The notes: generated by a model from the letters alone, not told the origin. A DNA stretch of 64,000 nt from an uncultured Pelagibacteraceae bacterium (GCA_902623075.1 CACNSD010000001.1:62001-126000), one strand, 5' to 3'. Counted from the first letter of the stretch, positions 42,693 through 52,027 are shown. Numbers and translations are program-made.

Positions 42693-44198
42693 ATGAATAA
42701 TCTAATTGTTTTAAACAAGAATGACAATGTGGGTGTTAGCCAATTCATAATTCCAGAAAAAACAAAAATTAAAGGTCACGAGATTAGTACTGTTGATCCG
42801 ATACCTTTCGGACATAAAGTTTGTTTAAAAACCATAAAAAAAGGTGATCCAGTCATCAAATATGATCAAATTATTGGTTTTGCACTTGATGAAATTAAAC
42901 CTGGTGAGCACGTTCATTCCCACAATCTAGAATTTAGAGATTTCAAAAGAGACTTTAAGGTCACAAATAAAAAATATGTAATAAATGAAAAAATAGACAC
43001 TTTTTTTAATGGAATATTAAGAGACAACGGACAAGTAGCAACTCGAAATTATATAGGGATAGTAAGTACAGTAAATTGTTCTGCAACAGTTACTAAAATG
43101 ATTGTTGAAAATATAAAATATTCAAACATTCTTAAGGATTATCCAAATATTAACGGTGTAGTTCCAATTACTCACTCAACAGGTTGTGGAATGAATACTG
43201 ATAGTGAAGGAATGCAAATATTTCAAAGAACTATAGATGGATTTAAAAATCATCCTAACTTTTCTCATGTTTTTGTAATTGGATTGGGATGTGAATGTGC
43301 CCAAGTAAGTTTATTTGATGAGTCTATAAAAAAACACGATCGAATTCATTTTTTAACTATCCAGGACGAAGGTGGGACAAAAAAAATAGTAGATAAAGTA
43401 TTGTCACAAATTAAAAATTTGCTACCAGAATCTAATAATATTCAAAGAACTTCTCAACCTGTTAGTCATTTAACTTTAGCTCTTCAATGTGGTGGTTCAG
43501 ATGGATATTCGGGGATAACAGCAAATCCAGCATTGGGTGTTGCAGCAGATCTCTTGGTTAAAAAGGGAGGTAGTTCAATTCTATCTGAAACTCCAGAAAT
43601 TTATGGAGCTGAACATTTATTAATTAATAGAGCTTGCTCACAAGAAACTGCAGACAAACTCATTAAAAGAATTGAATGGTGGAGGCATTACACATCAATT
43701 AATAACAGTACAATGGATAACAACCCTGCGCCAGGAAATAAAAAAGGTGGTCTTACAACTATCTTGGAAAAATCTTTAGGAGCTGTTGCAAAAGGAGGAA
43801 ATTCTGTACTTCAAGATGTGTTGCAGTATGCAGAGCCTATAAAAAATAAAGGATTTAATTTTATGGACTCGCCTGGTTATGATCCTGTATCTGTTACAGG
43901 TCAAGTTGCATCGGGTGCTAATGTAATTTGTTTTACAACAGGACGTGGATCCTGCTTTGGTTGCAAACCAGTTCCAAGTTTAAAACTATCAACAAACTCA
44001 GATATGTTTCAAAGAATGTCTGAAGATATGGATATTAATTGTGGTACAATTGCTGAAGGAAAAGAAAAAGTTGAAGAGGTTGGTAAAAAAATATTTGAAT
44101 TAGTTGTTAATACTGCGTCAGGAAATAAATCAAAAAGTGAAATCAATGGTTACGGTGACGAGGAGTTTAATCCTTGGCAAGTTGGCGTTGTGATGTAA
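42693..44198 (+). CDS. UxaA-family altronate/galactarate-type dehydratase
   Basis: 501 residues. An N-terminal SAF domain (about 1-95, with VHSHNLEFRDF near 75) is followed by the GD_AH C-terminal domain, with cysteines in ITHSTGCGMNTDSEG, VIGLGCECAQVS, LALQCGGSDGYSG and GRGSCFGCKPVPS. Altronate dehydratase is the best-known member; others act on galactarate or related acids. No uxaB/uxaC-like gene is nearby, so the substrate is open. Confidence 0.87.
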   Translation: MNNLIVLNKNDNVGVSQFIIPEKTKIKGHEISTVDPIPFGHKVCLKTIKKGDPVIKYDQIIGFALDEIKPGEHVHSHNLEFRDFKRDFKVTNKKYVINEKIDTFFNGILRDNGQVATRNYIGIVSTVNCSATVTKMIVENIKYSNILKDYPNINGVVPITHSTGCGMNTDSEGMQIFQRTIDGFKNHPNFSHVFVIGLGCECAQVSLFDESIKKHDRIHFLTIQDEGGTKKIVDKVLSQIKNLLPESNNIQRTSQPVSHLTLALQCGGSDGYSGITANPALGVAADLLVKKGGSSILSETPEIYGAEHLLINRACSQETADKLIKRIEWWRHYTSINNSTMDNNPAPGNKKGGLTTILEKSLGAVAKGGNSVLQDVLQYAEPIKNKGFNFMDSPGYDPVSVTGQVASGANVICFTTGRGSCFGCKPVPSLKLSTNSDMFQRMSEDMDINCGTIAEGKEKVEEVGKKIFELVVNTASGNKSKSEINGYGDEEFNPWQVGVVM

Positions 44199-44210
44199 TT
44201 AATATTTCCT

Positions 44211-45077
44211 GTGAATAAAGAAACATCATTAATAAAAGTAATTTTACTTGCTGCAGGTGGCTTTTTCATGTTTGTTTGTATGGATTCTACTGCAAAATAC
44301 CTTGGAACAGTTATGCCAGTTACACAAGCAATTTGGGGCAGATTTTTTTTTCACTTAGTTTCTTTAATAATTTTTTTTTTAGTTTTTAAACCAAAAGTGA
44401 ATTTAAAAAAAAATTTTAAAGTCCAAATAATAAGATCAACATTAATGGTTACTGCTACTTCATTTATGTTTTATTCTTTACAAAAATTTGACTTGGTAGA
44501 TATATATGTTGTTTTCTTCACAGCTCCTTTAATAGTTTCATTACTTTCAGCATATTTTTTAAGAGATATTTTAACATATAAGGGAATAATTTTAATGTTA
44601 CTTAGCTTTGGTTCAATTGTCTACTCGTTGGGGCCAAGTATGAAAATATTTAGTATAGATCTAATATTTCCTATAGTCCCACCAATTTGCTGGGCTTTAT
44701 ATCAATTTTTCACTAAACTTGTGTCAGGAGATAATGACCCTTTTGCTGCAATTTTTTATACATCAATTTTAGGTGTAATTATTTTTAGTGTATTTATATC
44801 TTTTAACTGGGTTCCATTAGAAAAAAATATATTTTGGCTTTATCTAGTAATATTGGGTGTCGCAGGATTTGTCAGTCATTCTCTGATTATTTATGCAATT
44901 CAGCTCTCTAATTTATCCTTTGTAACAAACTTTCAATATTCTCAATTAATTTGGTCAACAATTATCAATTTCCTAATTTTTGGCGTGCCTTTTGATTATA
45001 ATAAGATTGTAGGTGTGGTAGGAATTATTGTTTTTGGTATAATGTTTATAAGGACAGAGGGAACAAAAAAAACTTAA
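44211..45077 (+). CDS. EamA/DMT-family transporter
   Basis: 288 residues, ten membrane helices in two EamA repeats, GTG start 12 bases after uxaA. FDLVDIYVVFFTAPLIVSL near 87 is characteristic. Substrate unknown, possibly a metabolite or sugar acid, since it lies in the same run as the dehydratase and the dehydrogenase below. Confidence 0.88.
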   Translation: MNKETSLIKVILLAAGGFFMFVCMDSTAKYLGTVMPVTQAIWGRFFFHLVSLIIFFLVFKPKVNLKKNFKVQIIRSTLMVTATSFMFYSLQKFDLVDIYVVFFTAPLIVSLLSAYFLRDILTYKGIILMLLSFGSIVYSLGPSMKIFSIDLIFPIVPPICWALYQFFTKLVSGDNDPFAAIFYTSILGVIIFSVFISFNWVPLEKNIFWLYLVILGVAGFVSHSLIIYAIQLSNLSFVTNFQYSQLIWSTIINFLIFGVPFDYNKIVGVVGIIVFGIMFIRTEGTKKT

Positions 45078-45088
45078 TTATCAAAAAA

Positions 45089-45946
45089 ATGAAAAATATT
45101 GGATTTATTGGTGTTGGCTATATGGGCTACGGAATAGCCAAGAACATTTTAAAACATAAAAATAAACTTTTTGTTATTGCGAACAAAAATAGAAAGCCAA
45201 TTGAGAAAATTGTTAGTGATGGTGCAGAAGAAGTAAAATCATTTGAGGATTTTGCCAATAAAAGCCTTGATGCTTTATTTTTGTGTGTAACAAATACCCC
45301 AATAGCAAAATCAATTTCTGAAAAAATTTCAAAGATTTTAAATAGTAAAACTATAATTATTGACATTACTACACACAACAAAACTGGTTCAATTGAAACT
45401 GAGACTATATTTAAAAAAAATAAAATTAAATATATTGAATGTCCTGTAATGGGTGGTCCTGTACAAGCTGAAGAAGGGGTTTTAGGCGGAATAGTTGGGG
45501 CATCAGATGAAAATTTTAAAAGTGCTGAAATTTATTTAAATTTTTTTTGTAAAGAATATTTTCATTTTGGCCCTGTTGGAATGGGAGCAAAATCGAAACT
45601 CTTAAATAACTTTCTGTCACTTGGAAATGCAGCATTAGTTAATCATTTAGCTAAAAGTGCCAGATCAATGGGTTTAGACTTGAAAAAAGTATACGATGTT
45701 GCGAAACTTGGATCTGGCAATTCAGCAGCTCTTAATAGAGTTTTTGATAATTTATTAAAAGGAGATTTTACGGGATTTAAATTTACTGCAAGCAATTCTG
45801 TAAAAGATTTAACATATATACAAGATTTACTAAAAGATTTTCCTGAAGCAGAAAAAGTTGCTGAAGTTAATAAAAATTATTTTCAAAAAGCTGTAGACAA
45901 CGGTTTCGGTGAAAATTTTATAAGCGAATTAATTAATAAAAAATAA
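45089..45946 (+). CDS. Beta-hydroxyacid dehydrogenase (second copy)
   Basis: 285 residues. NAD(P) site IGFIGVGYMGYGIAKNI at residue 4, ECPVMGGPVQAEEGVLGG near 119, and catalytic Lys in GMGAKSKLLNNFLSLGN near 167. Clearly diverged from the member at 36 kb. Probably reduces a semialdehyde from sugar-acid breakdown or oxidises a 3-hydroxyacid. Same operon as uxaA and the EamA gene. Confidence 0.82.
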   Translation: MKNIGFIGVGYMGYGIAKNILKHKNKLFVIANKNRKPIEKIVSDGAEEVKSFEDFANKSLDALFLCVTNTPIAKSISEKISKILNSKTIIIDITTHNKTGSIETETIFKKNKIKYIECPVMGGPVQAEEGVLGGIVGASDENFKSAEIYLNFFCKEYFHFGPVGMGAKSKLLNNFLSLGNAALVNHLAKSARSMGLDLKKVYDVAKLGSGNSAALNRVFDNLLKGDFTGFKFTASNSVKDLTYIQDLLKDFPEAEKVAEVNKNYFQKAVDNGFGENFISELINKK

Positions 45947-46070
45947 TATAGAATTACAGTTAAGATACCGGGAATCTACTAAAGCAATAGGTTGTATTCA
46001 AGAATTATATTTGCTCAAAATTAAAATAAATTTATTGAATTTGTATAAATTTTTATTACCTTTTTTATAT

Positions 46071-46110
46071 AAGGAGGTTTATGTTAATACTTTCACCACC
46101 TGATACTTAG
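46071..46110 (+). other. Nine-codon reading frame with strong, partly sequestered ribosome binding site
   Basis: AAGGAGGT sits just ahead of an ATG opening a frame of nine codons ending in TAG (MLILSPPDT). ACCACCT at 46095-46101, inside the frame, can pair with AGGAGGT at 46072-46078 apart from one A-A mismatch and so hide the ribosome site. It may be a leader peptide or chance. Nothing coding follows on this strand; the next gene is on the other strand. Confidence 0.3.
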
Positions 46111-46146
46111 CTGAAGTTTTCATACATACAAAACATAATAAAAATA

Positions 46147-46229
46147 AAATCCATTAGGATTTGATGCCAGAAAGGCAATTTATAGAGGAGCTCTTTTGGT
46201 ATAAATTTAAACTAAAAGAGCGAACCTCT
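46147..46229. ncRNA. Candidate structured RNA in a 300-base gene-free gap
   Basis: The stretch 45947-46246 holds no gene. Three inverted repeats follow each other: AAATCC/GGATTT (46147-46162), TGCC/GGCA (46165-46177) and a long arm AGAGG + GCTCTTTT pairing with AAAAGAGC + CCTCT (46184-46229), about 13 pairs with a bulge. No U-run follows. It could be a small RNA or a shared end structure for the convergent genes on either side. Strand is not determined. Confidence 0.4.
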
Positions 46230-46246
46230 AATTTAATAATAGTTTA

Positions 46247-46756
46247 TTATTTAATATTTATTTTACCAACCATACCAGTTTCGTAATGACCTGGCATATT
46301 GCAAGCCATTTCTAAAGAAATATCTTTAGAAAATTTCCAAACTATTTCTCCGGTTTCATTAGGCTCTAATAATACGCTGTTAGAATGAGAGTGTCCTAAA
46401 GAATGATCTTTTTTTGCCATTTTTTTCATTTTTTCATGATCTATTTTGTCAGCTAGAAGAATCTCATGTTCAACTAATTTTGCCATTTCAGGCTGATGTT
46501 TAATATGCATTTCTTTAGTTCCAATATTATATTCATGTACAAGTTCGCCTAAATTTTTTACTATAAATTTAATTGTTTCTCCTTTTTTTACTTCTATTTG
46601 AGTTGGATAATAATAATTGTCGTACATTTCTATCTCTATAGTTCTATCAATTTTGGAAGGATCACCTTTTTCACCAATCATATTCATGGATGCAGAATAT
46701 GACGATGTGGAGACAAAAAATATTATTATTATTAAAAACAATTTTTTTATAATCAT
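46247..46756 (-). CDS. Secreted cupredoxin (plastocyanin/azurin-like copper protein)
   Basis: 169 residues. Signal peptide to about 21, then a beta-sandwich with copper ligands His in GELVHEYNIG near 75 and Cys, His and Met in CNMPGHYETGM near the end. A His-rich insert (KKDHSLGHSHSN near 115) may bind metal too. Likely a periplasmic copper electron carrier or copper-handling protein. It starts 2 bases after the DoxX gene stop, so the two are co-transcribed. Confidence 0.88.
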   Translation of the reverse strand: MIIKKLFLIIIIFFVSTSSYSASMNMIGEKGDPSKIDRTIEIEMYDNYYYPTQIEVKKGETIKFIVKNLGELVHEYNIGTKEMHIKHQPEMAKLVEHEILLADKIDHEKMKKMAKKDHSLGHSHSNSVLLEPNETGEIVWKFSKDISLEMACNMPGHYETGMVGKINIK

Positions 46757-46758
46757 AA

Positions 46759-47169
46759 TTATATTTTATTACCTTTTATTAAAAAATAAAACCCGCCTAC
46801 TAAAAGAAAAATTTGAACACCCATAAATAACTGTTTAGTTACAAACCAATCTTTATGTGCGACTAAAAGTATACTAAACATTAGTATAACAATGTTAAGT
46901 CCTGCCAATCTTGTCAGTGTATGTCCTATTGAATTTTTTAAGAAATTTGCAATTATTAAAACTATCCCAGAAGAAATTTCAGAAATAGCAACTAAACTCG
47001 CAATAAATGGTGATAACCCAAAGTTCGTTATTAATCCTTCCGGTGGTAAAGGAAGTTTACCAGTTCCATATAAAATAAAAGCTATGCCAACTGTTAATCT
47101 AAGAAAAAGTGATGCGATTGCCTCAAAGTTTAAAAAAAAGTTATTAAATCTATTAAAAAAATTTTTCAT
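46759..47169 (-). CDS. DoxX-family membrane protein
   Basis: 136 residues with four membrane segments. LTVGIAFILYGTGKLPLPPEG near 25 and FLKNSIGHTLTRLAGLNIV after it fit DoxX-like proteins, which appear with thiosulfate oxidation and thiol stress functions. Role not certain. 21 bases downstream of the DUF4396 gene. Confidence 0.8.
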   Translation of the reverse strand: MKNFFNRFNNFFLNFEAIASLFLRLTVGIAFILYGTGKLPLPPEGLITNFGLSPFIASLVAISEISSGIVLIIANFLKNSIGHTLTRLAGLNIVILMFSILLVAHKDWFVTKQLFMGVQIFLLVGGFYFLIKGNKI

Positions 47170-47190
47170 TTATCTATTAATTATATAGTT

Positions 47191-47634
47191 TTAATGACAC
47201 GCGATCCCAAATTTTTTTAATCTCCAGTAATTATATGGCCACGGAGTTAAAAAACCTACAAGTAACATTATTGGAACTACCCACCAAGTTAATATAGCTC
47301 CACCAGTTAATAAATAGTCAGTTAAATTCATCATAATTTCCATACTAATCATTGAAATTAGACTCATTCCACAAGCTGTTTTTAATGCATTACTAAAATT
47401 AAAATTTTGTGTCATTAAAATTATTGTTTCTAAAATAATGCTTGTTATTAAACCATTAATTATTGCTAAAATCATGATTCCCAAAACTGGAAAAGGAATT
47501 TCAGTTAGTTGAAAAAATAATATTGTGCCAAAGTCACCTATAGCACAACCTAAAACACACCAAACAGTATTTTTTGCACTTTTTTTCCAAGTATGTTGGC
47601 AAGACCAATGAAATGTAGGTGTAGAGATATTCAC
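47191..47634 (-). CDS. DUF4396 membrane protein
   Basis: 147 residues, four membrane segments. WCVLGCAIGDFGTILFFQL near 25, SLISMISMEIMMNLTDYLLTG near 90 and a C-terminal PYNYWRLKKFGIACH match DUF4396, a family of copper/sulfur-related membrane proteins of unknown mechanism. GTG start. It heads the three-gene minus-strand run with DoxX and the cupredoxin, facing the MBL hydrolase across 22 bases. Confidence 0.85.
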   Translation of the reverse strand: MNISTPTFHWSCQHTWKKSAKNTVWCVLGCAIGDFGTILFFQLTEIPFPVLGIMILAIINGLITSIILETIILMTQNFNFSNALKTACGMSLISMISMEIMMNLTDYLLTGGAILTWWVVPIMLLVGFLTPWPYNYWRLKKFGIACH

Positions 47635-47656
47635 TATAATTTGATATTAATGAAAA

Positions 47657-48340
47657 ATGATTTTTAAACAAGTATTTGATCAAAAATCTTCGACATATAC
47701 TTATTTAATTGCATCGGCAAAAGGTCGCGAAGCAGTTATTATTGATCCTGTGATTGAGAATGTTGAAAAATATATAAGTTTACTTCAAGAACTAGATCTA
47801 AAACTTGTTAAAGTAATTGATACTCACATCCATGCAGATCATATAACTGGTGCATCAAAATTAAAAAAAGCAACTAATTGTTCAACAATTATGGGAGAAC
47901 ATACACCTGCTGATGCAGTTGAAGTTAAAGTAAAAGACGGTGAAAAAGTAAAAATTGATCAAATAGAAATTAAAGCAATATATACACCAGGACATACATC
48001 TGACAGTTATAGTTTCCTGATGAACAAATATTTATTTTCTGGAGATACTCTTTTGATTAATGGAACAGGTAGAACTGATTTTCAAAATGGTAGTTCTAAA
48101 GATGCTTATAATTCTTTATTTAATAAATTGCTTAAACTTCCAGATGATACGTTGCTTTATCCCGGTCATGATTATAATGGTAAATTGGTCAGCACAATTG
48201 GAAATGAAAAAAAATTAAATCCAAGGCTTCAAGTAAGTAGTGCTGATGAATATGCTGAAATAATGTCAAAACTTAATTTATCAAAACCAGAATTAATGGA
48301 TAGCAATATTCAAAGTAATATTAGATTAGGTTCTAACTAA
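47657..48340 (+). CDS. Persulfide-dioxygenase-like MBL-fold hydrolase (ETHE1 type)
   Basis: 227 residues. Metal residues in THIHADHITGA near 55, YTPGHTSDSYSF near 112 and LLYPGHDYNG near 170 are arranged as in ETHE1/Blh. GRTDFQNGSS near 137 is typical. ETHE1 enzymes oxidise glutathione persulfide to sulfite. With DoxX and DUF4396 divergently transcribed, sulfane-sulfur detoxification is likely. Glyoxalase II activity is the alternative. Confidence 0.85.
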   Translation: MIFKQVFDQKSSTYTYLIASAKGREAVIIDPVIENVEKYISLLQELDLKLVKVIDTHIHADHITGASKLKKATNCSTIMGEHTPADAVEVKVKDGEKVKIDQIEIKAIYTPGHTSDSYSFLMNKYLFSGDTLLINGTGRTDFQNGSSKDAYNSLFNKLLKLPDDTLLYPGHDYNGKLVSTIGNEKKLNPRLQVSSADEYAEIMSKLNLSKPELMDSNIQSNIRLGSN

Positions 48341-48650
48341 AAATCACAAATATTAAAAACCAATAAGAAACTAATCCAGCTAAAATAGTTGCAATTATAT
48401 TTTTTGATAAAAAACCTACTAAAACAGCAATAAGTGCTCCAAAAATTTTTGGATCATTAAATTCTATAAAAGCTCCAAAATCATTTATAAAAACTCCTGG
48501 AAATATTATTGCTGGAAAAACTGCGGACGGAACATATTCTAGCACTGCCTTAATTTTATCACCCAACATATCTCTACTTATTAAAGCTATCATGGTCATT
48601 CTGGTAAAATATGTTAAAACTCCAGCAAAAATAATCGAAGCCAACGTCAT
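48333..48650 (-). CDS. azlD: AzlD-family branched-chain amino acid transporter subunit
   Basis: 105 residues, four hydrophobic segments. TYFTRMTMIALISRDM near 13 is the AzlD signature and VPSAVFPAIIFPGVF follows. It pairs with AzlC (ATG overlapping the AzlC stop). AzlCD export branched-chain amino acids and their analogues. Confidence 0.9.
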   Translation of the reverse strand: MTLASIIFAGVLTYFTRMTMIALISRDMLGDKIKAVLEYVPSAVFPAIIFPGVFINDFGAFIEFNDPKIFGALIAVLVGFLSKNIIATILAGLVSYWFLIFVIFS

Positions 48651-49333
48651 TTTTTTAACTTCAATAGTAGTGCGGCTACAAATAAAGCAATTAGTGGAGC
48701 AATAATTATGTAAGATTTAAATGGGGCATCAAAAAATAACAAAGAGCTTAAACCGCAAGTGATCATTACAATTACATGATCTAATTTTTTTAAATCCTGA
48801 ACAACTATTGCTATAAAAGTTAGAGGTATCGCAAATTTTAATCCAAGCTCTTCTGGAACAAATGATCCCAAAATAATCCCTGACAAAGTTGCGATCTGCC
48901 AACAAACCCACATTGTGCAGCCTGTTCCTATCAAATGATAGTGTAAATATTTTTCACTTCTATTTTTTTTAAAAAATTTGTTAGACTCGGCAAAACCTTG
49001 ATCAACAACTATGTAAGAAATTAATAACTTTTTAATTAAAGATAATTTCTCTAAATATTCAGATAAAACTGCCCCATACAATAAATGTCGAGAATTTATA
49101 ATTCCTACAGATGTAACAGCGACTAGGCTAGTTGCACCTCCTGATAATAATTGTAAAAAAACAATTTGGGAAGCTCCACCAAAAATTATAAATGACATTG
49201 CGTAAACTAAATATGGATTAAATCCAAGTTCAACCCCAATTGCCCCACAAATTATTCCAAACGGAATTACTGAAAGCATATGTGGAGCAATATCCAACAT
49301 TCCTCTGTTAAATAATTGTTTTTTGGAAAACAT
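48647..49333 (-). CDS. azlC: AzlC-family branched-chain amino acid transporter
   Basis: 228 residues, five to seven helices. MSFIIFGGASQIVFLQLLSGG near 45 and INSRHLLYGAVLSEYL near 80 are AzlC hallmarks. Main subunit of the AzlCD exporter. It starts 13 bases after the fbpC-type ATPase stop, so it may be at the end of the iron operon's transcript. Confidence 0.9.
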   Translation of the reverse strand: MFSKKQLFNRGMLDIAPHMLSVIPFGIICGAIGVELGFNPYLVYAMSFIIFGGASQIVFLQLLSGGATSLVAVTSVGIINSRHLLYGAVLSEYLEKLSLIKKLLISYIVVDQGFAESNKFFKKNRSEKYLHYHLIGTGCTMWVCWQIATLSGIILGSFVPEELGLKFAIPLTFIAIVVQDLKKLDHVIVMITCGLSSLLFFDAPFKSYIIIAPLIALFVAALLLKLKK

Positions 49334-49346
49334 TTTTTTTCTTTTA

Positions 49347-50411
49347 CTAAAAGCAAACTATATGCTCAAGTCGTATTGGTCTCTTTATGCCAAATTTATC
49401 ATTTATCTCATGGATTTCGTGGTGATGCGTATTAACAAGAACAGGAATAAACCTTTTACTTAATGTTTTTAAAGTATAAATAAAATTTGTACCTCTAAAT
49501 TTTCTGTCAACAACTTCTAATTTTAGATTACTATTGTCATCATGCTCTAAATCTTCTGGCTGTAATAGCAATTGAACTTTTGAACCTTTAGGATAATGCT
49601 TAATAAATTTTCCCTCTATCAATCCCAAATCATCATTTTCAAGTGAATTTTCTCCAGTTACTTTTGCTGGTATCAAAATACCTCGATTTAAGAAGTTAAC
49701 TACCTCAATTGAATTTGGAAAATGATAAACATTGTAAGGATCATCAAATTGTTTTATTTGACCGTCTAATATAATTGCACATCTGGTGCCTAGATAAAAA
49801 GCTTCATATGAGTCATGGGTCACAATTATAGTAGTTATTTTCAATTTGCTTAATATTTTTTTTAATCTTTCTTGAATTTCTTCTTTAAAACTTTGATCAA
49901 CATTCGATAATGGCTCATCTAACAATAAAAGATCAGGTTGTGTTAACAAAGATCTTGCAAGTGAAGCTCTTTGTGCCTCACCTGCACTAATTTCATGAGG
50001 ATACTTTTTGAGTATTTTTGAAATATCAAGTAAATTTATAATTTCATTATAACTAAGTTTTTTTGTTTTTATATTTTTATTTCTCTCGGCACCTAATAAT
50101 ATATTTCTTTCAACAGTAAAGTGTGGAAATAAACTATTGTCTTGAAATGCTAAGGATATATTTCGTTGCTCAGGTTCTATGTGTGTATCTTTAGAAGACA
50201 ACAAAGTGCCATTTAAATTGATCGAACCTTTGTCTACTTTTTCTAAACCAGCTATTGTTCTTAATATTGTTGTTTTTCCTATTCCTGAAGGACCCAATAT
50301 ACATAAAGTATCTCCTTGGTTTTCAATACAAAATGTAGCATTCTTAACCTTTGTTTTTCCACCAATTTTAAAATTAACACTATTTATTTCTAAAAAATTT
50401 TTCTTTTTCAT
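49347..50411 (-). CDS. fbpC: Iron(III) ABC transporter ATPase (FbpC type)
   Basis: 354 residues. Walker A GPSGIGKTT near 38, signature EISAGEAQRASLARSLL near 138 (S-A-G-E where L-S-G-G-Q is usual, seen in FbpC/PotA-like members), Walker B LLLLDEPLSNVD near 162 and the H-loop THDSYEAF near 198. The C-terminal part forms a regulatory OB-like domain. Its ATG overlaps the permease stop (ATGA). Energises iron import with the proteins encoded upstream. Confidence 0.92.
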   Translation of the reverse strand: MKKKNFLEINSVNFKIGGKTKVKNATFCIENQGDTLCILGPSGIGKTTILRTIAGLEKVDKGSINLNGTLLSSKDTHIEPEQRNISLAFQDNSLFPHFTVERNILLGAERNKNIKTKKLSYNEIINLLDISKILKKYPHEISAGEAQRASLARSLLTQPDLLLLDEPLSNVDQSFKEEIQERLKKILSKLKITTIIVTHDSYEAFYLGTRCAIILDGQIKQFDDPYNVYHFPNSIEVVNFLNRGILIPAKVTGENSLENDDLGLIEGKFIKHYPKGSKVQLLLQPEDLEHDDNSNLKLEVVDRKFRGTNFIYTLKTLSKRFIPVLVNTHHHEIHEINDKFGIKRPIRLEHIVCF

Positions 50412-52027
50412 TTTTCTCTTAAAATATACTTAGATGTAAACATAATGAAAATTGCTGCAATTAAAATCAAAAAAAGTGATGGAACAGCTGCAGCTTCTAA
50501 CAAGTCCTCAGAAGCAGATATATAAGCAGTTGTAGCGAATGTTTCGAAATTAAAAGGCCTTAAAATAAGAGTTATTGGAAGTTCTCTAATAATTTCAATG
50601 GAGACTAATATAGCTACAAATAAAAGTGAATTTCTTAAAAGAGGTACATGAATATTTAAAAAAGTTTTTTTCTTTGAGTAACCAAGAAGATAGGAACTTT
50701 CATCAACAGATACATTAATTTTTTCATATCCTGACTTGATACCATTAAAAGCTAAAGAGTAAAATCTTACAAAATAAACTAGAACTAAACCAAGAACTGA
50801 CCCAATAAAAAATTTTTTAATAGATAAAAAACCTAGTTGCTTAACAATATTATTATCAAACCAAGCGACAAAAGTTATAAACGCTACAGCTAAAATTACA
50901 CCAGGAATAGCATAGCCTGATATAGATATTGTTGATAAAAAATTTAAAAAACTATTTTTAGAAACTCTATTTCCATAATTTGAAATTAGAGAAAAAATTA
51001 TTAGTGCTGAACTGGATAAAACTACCAAGTAAAGAGTGTTCAAAGTTAATGAAATTATATCTATATCATAAAGGTTTTCTGGAAATTTAATTGTCCAATA
51101 CAACATTTGACTTAAAGGAAACAAAAAACTTAAAAAGAAAATAACAAAACAAAATATGAATGCGAAAAAAGATTTTTTTCCAGTTAATTTAATTTTTTCT
51201 TTTTGTTTAAATCCACCCTTTGAGTTGAAGTGATATCTGGCTTTTTTTCTAGAAAAGTTTTCTATTATAAAACATCCAAAAATAAATATTAATAGGAAAA
51301 ATGATAATCGATTTGAAAAAGCTAAGTCATCAAAAGTAATCCAAGAATTATAAATTCCAGTGGTTAATGTATTTATTGAAAAAAAATCAACCGCTCCAAA
51401 TTCAGCTAAGGTCTCCATTGCAACAAGTGAGAGACCTGCAACAATAGCTGGTCTAGCAGCTGGGATTATTAATGAATATAAAGATTTAAATTTTGATAAA
51501 CCTAAGCTTCTACCTAAATCTATTAAATTCTGAGATTGGTATAAAAAAGAGGCTCTAGTAAGAATATATACGTAAGCGTATAAAGAAAATGAGAGTGATA
51601 AAGTTGCGCCCAATCGACCATCAAACTTTGGAATGTATTGATTGTATTCTCCTTCACCAAATAAATTGCTCAAAATTGTAAAAGCTGTTCCATAATTTTC
51701 AAAAAAAGCAGTTAAAGAATATGCGTAGATATATGGAGGAACAGCAAAAGAAAGTATAAGTGCCCATTTAAAAAAATCACATAAAGGGAATTTATAAAAA
51801 GAGACTAGATATGCGCATGTCACTCCTATTAAAAAGGTAAGAATTAAAACACTTATTAGTAATGTTGAAGAATTAAAAATGTACTCTAAAAGAAAAGTAT
51901 CTTTTAAAATTTGATAATAGTTAGATGTATCCTCAAAAAAGCTAAAAAATACTGTTATAATAGGGATTAATACACCAATAGATATAATTAATGATGATAA
52001 CAGCCAAATATTAAACTTGTTTAACAT
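50408..52027 (-). CDS. fbpB: Iron(III) ABC transporter permease (FbpB type, two fused halves)
   Basis: 539 residues with about 12 helices, i.e. two permease halves on one chain as in FbpB/SfuB. Coupling helices are LIDLGRSLGLSKFKSLYSL near 165 and VDESSYLLGYSKKKTF near 445, one per half. No ribosome binding site is visible before its ATG, which follows the RNA element at 52089-52156. The binding-protein gene lies upstream. Confidence 0.92.
   Translation of the reverse strand: MLNKFNIWLLSSLIISIGVLIPIITVFFSFFEDTSNYYQILKDTFLLEYIFNSSTLLISVLILTFLIGVTCAYLVSFYKFPLCDFFKWALILSFAVPPYIYAYSLTAFFENYGTAFTILSNLFGEGEYNQYIPKFDGRLGATLSLSFSLYAYVYILTRASFLYQSQNLIDLGRSLGLSKFKSLYSLIIPAARPAIVAGLSLVAMETLAEFGAVDFFSINTLTTGIYNSWITFDDLAFSNRLSFFLLIFIFGCFIIENFSRKKARYHFNSKGGFKQKEKIKLTGKKSFFAFIFCFVIFFLSFLFPLSQMLYWTIKFPENLYDIDIISLTLNTLYLVVLSSSALIIFSLISNYGNRVSKNSFLNFLSTISISGYAIPGVILAVAFITFVAWFDNNIVKQLGFLSIKKFFIGSVLGLVLVYFVRFYSLAFNGIKSGYEKINVSVDESSYLLGYSKKKTFLNIHVPLLRNSLLFVAILVSIEIIRELPITLILRPFNFETFATTAYISASEDLLEAAAVPSLFLILIAAIFIMFTSKYILREK

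Noticed and set aside
45947-46246. tmRNA, 6S RNA, SRP RNA or RNase P RNA in the gene-free gap
   Set aside because: None of the conserved core sequences I know for these RNAs is visible.
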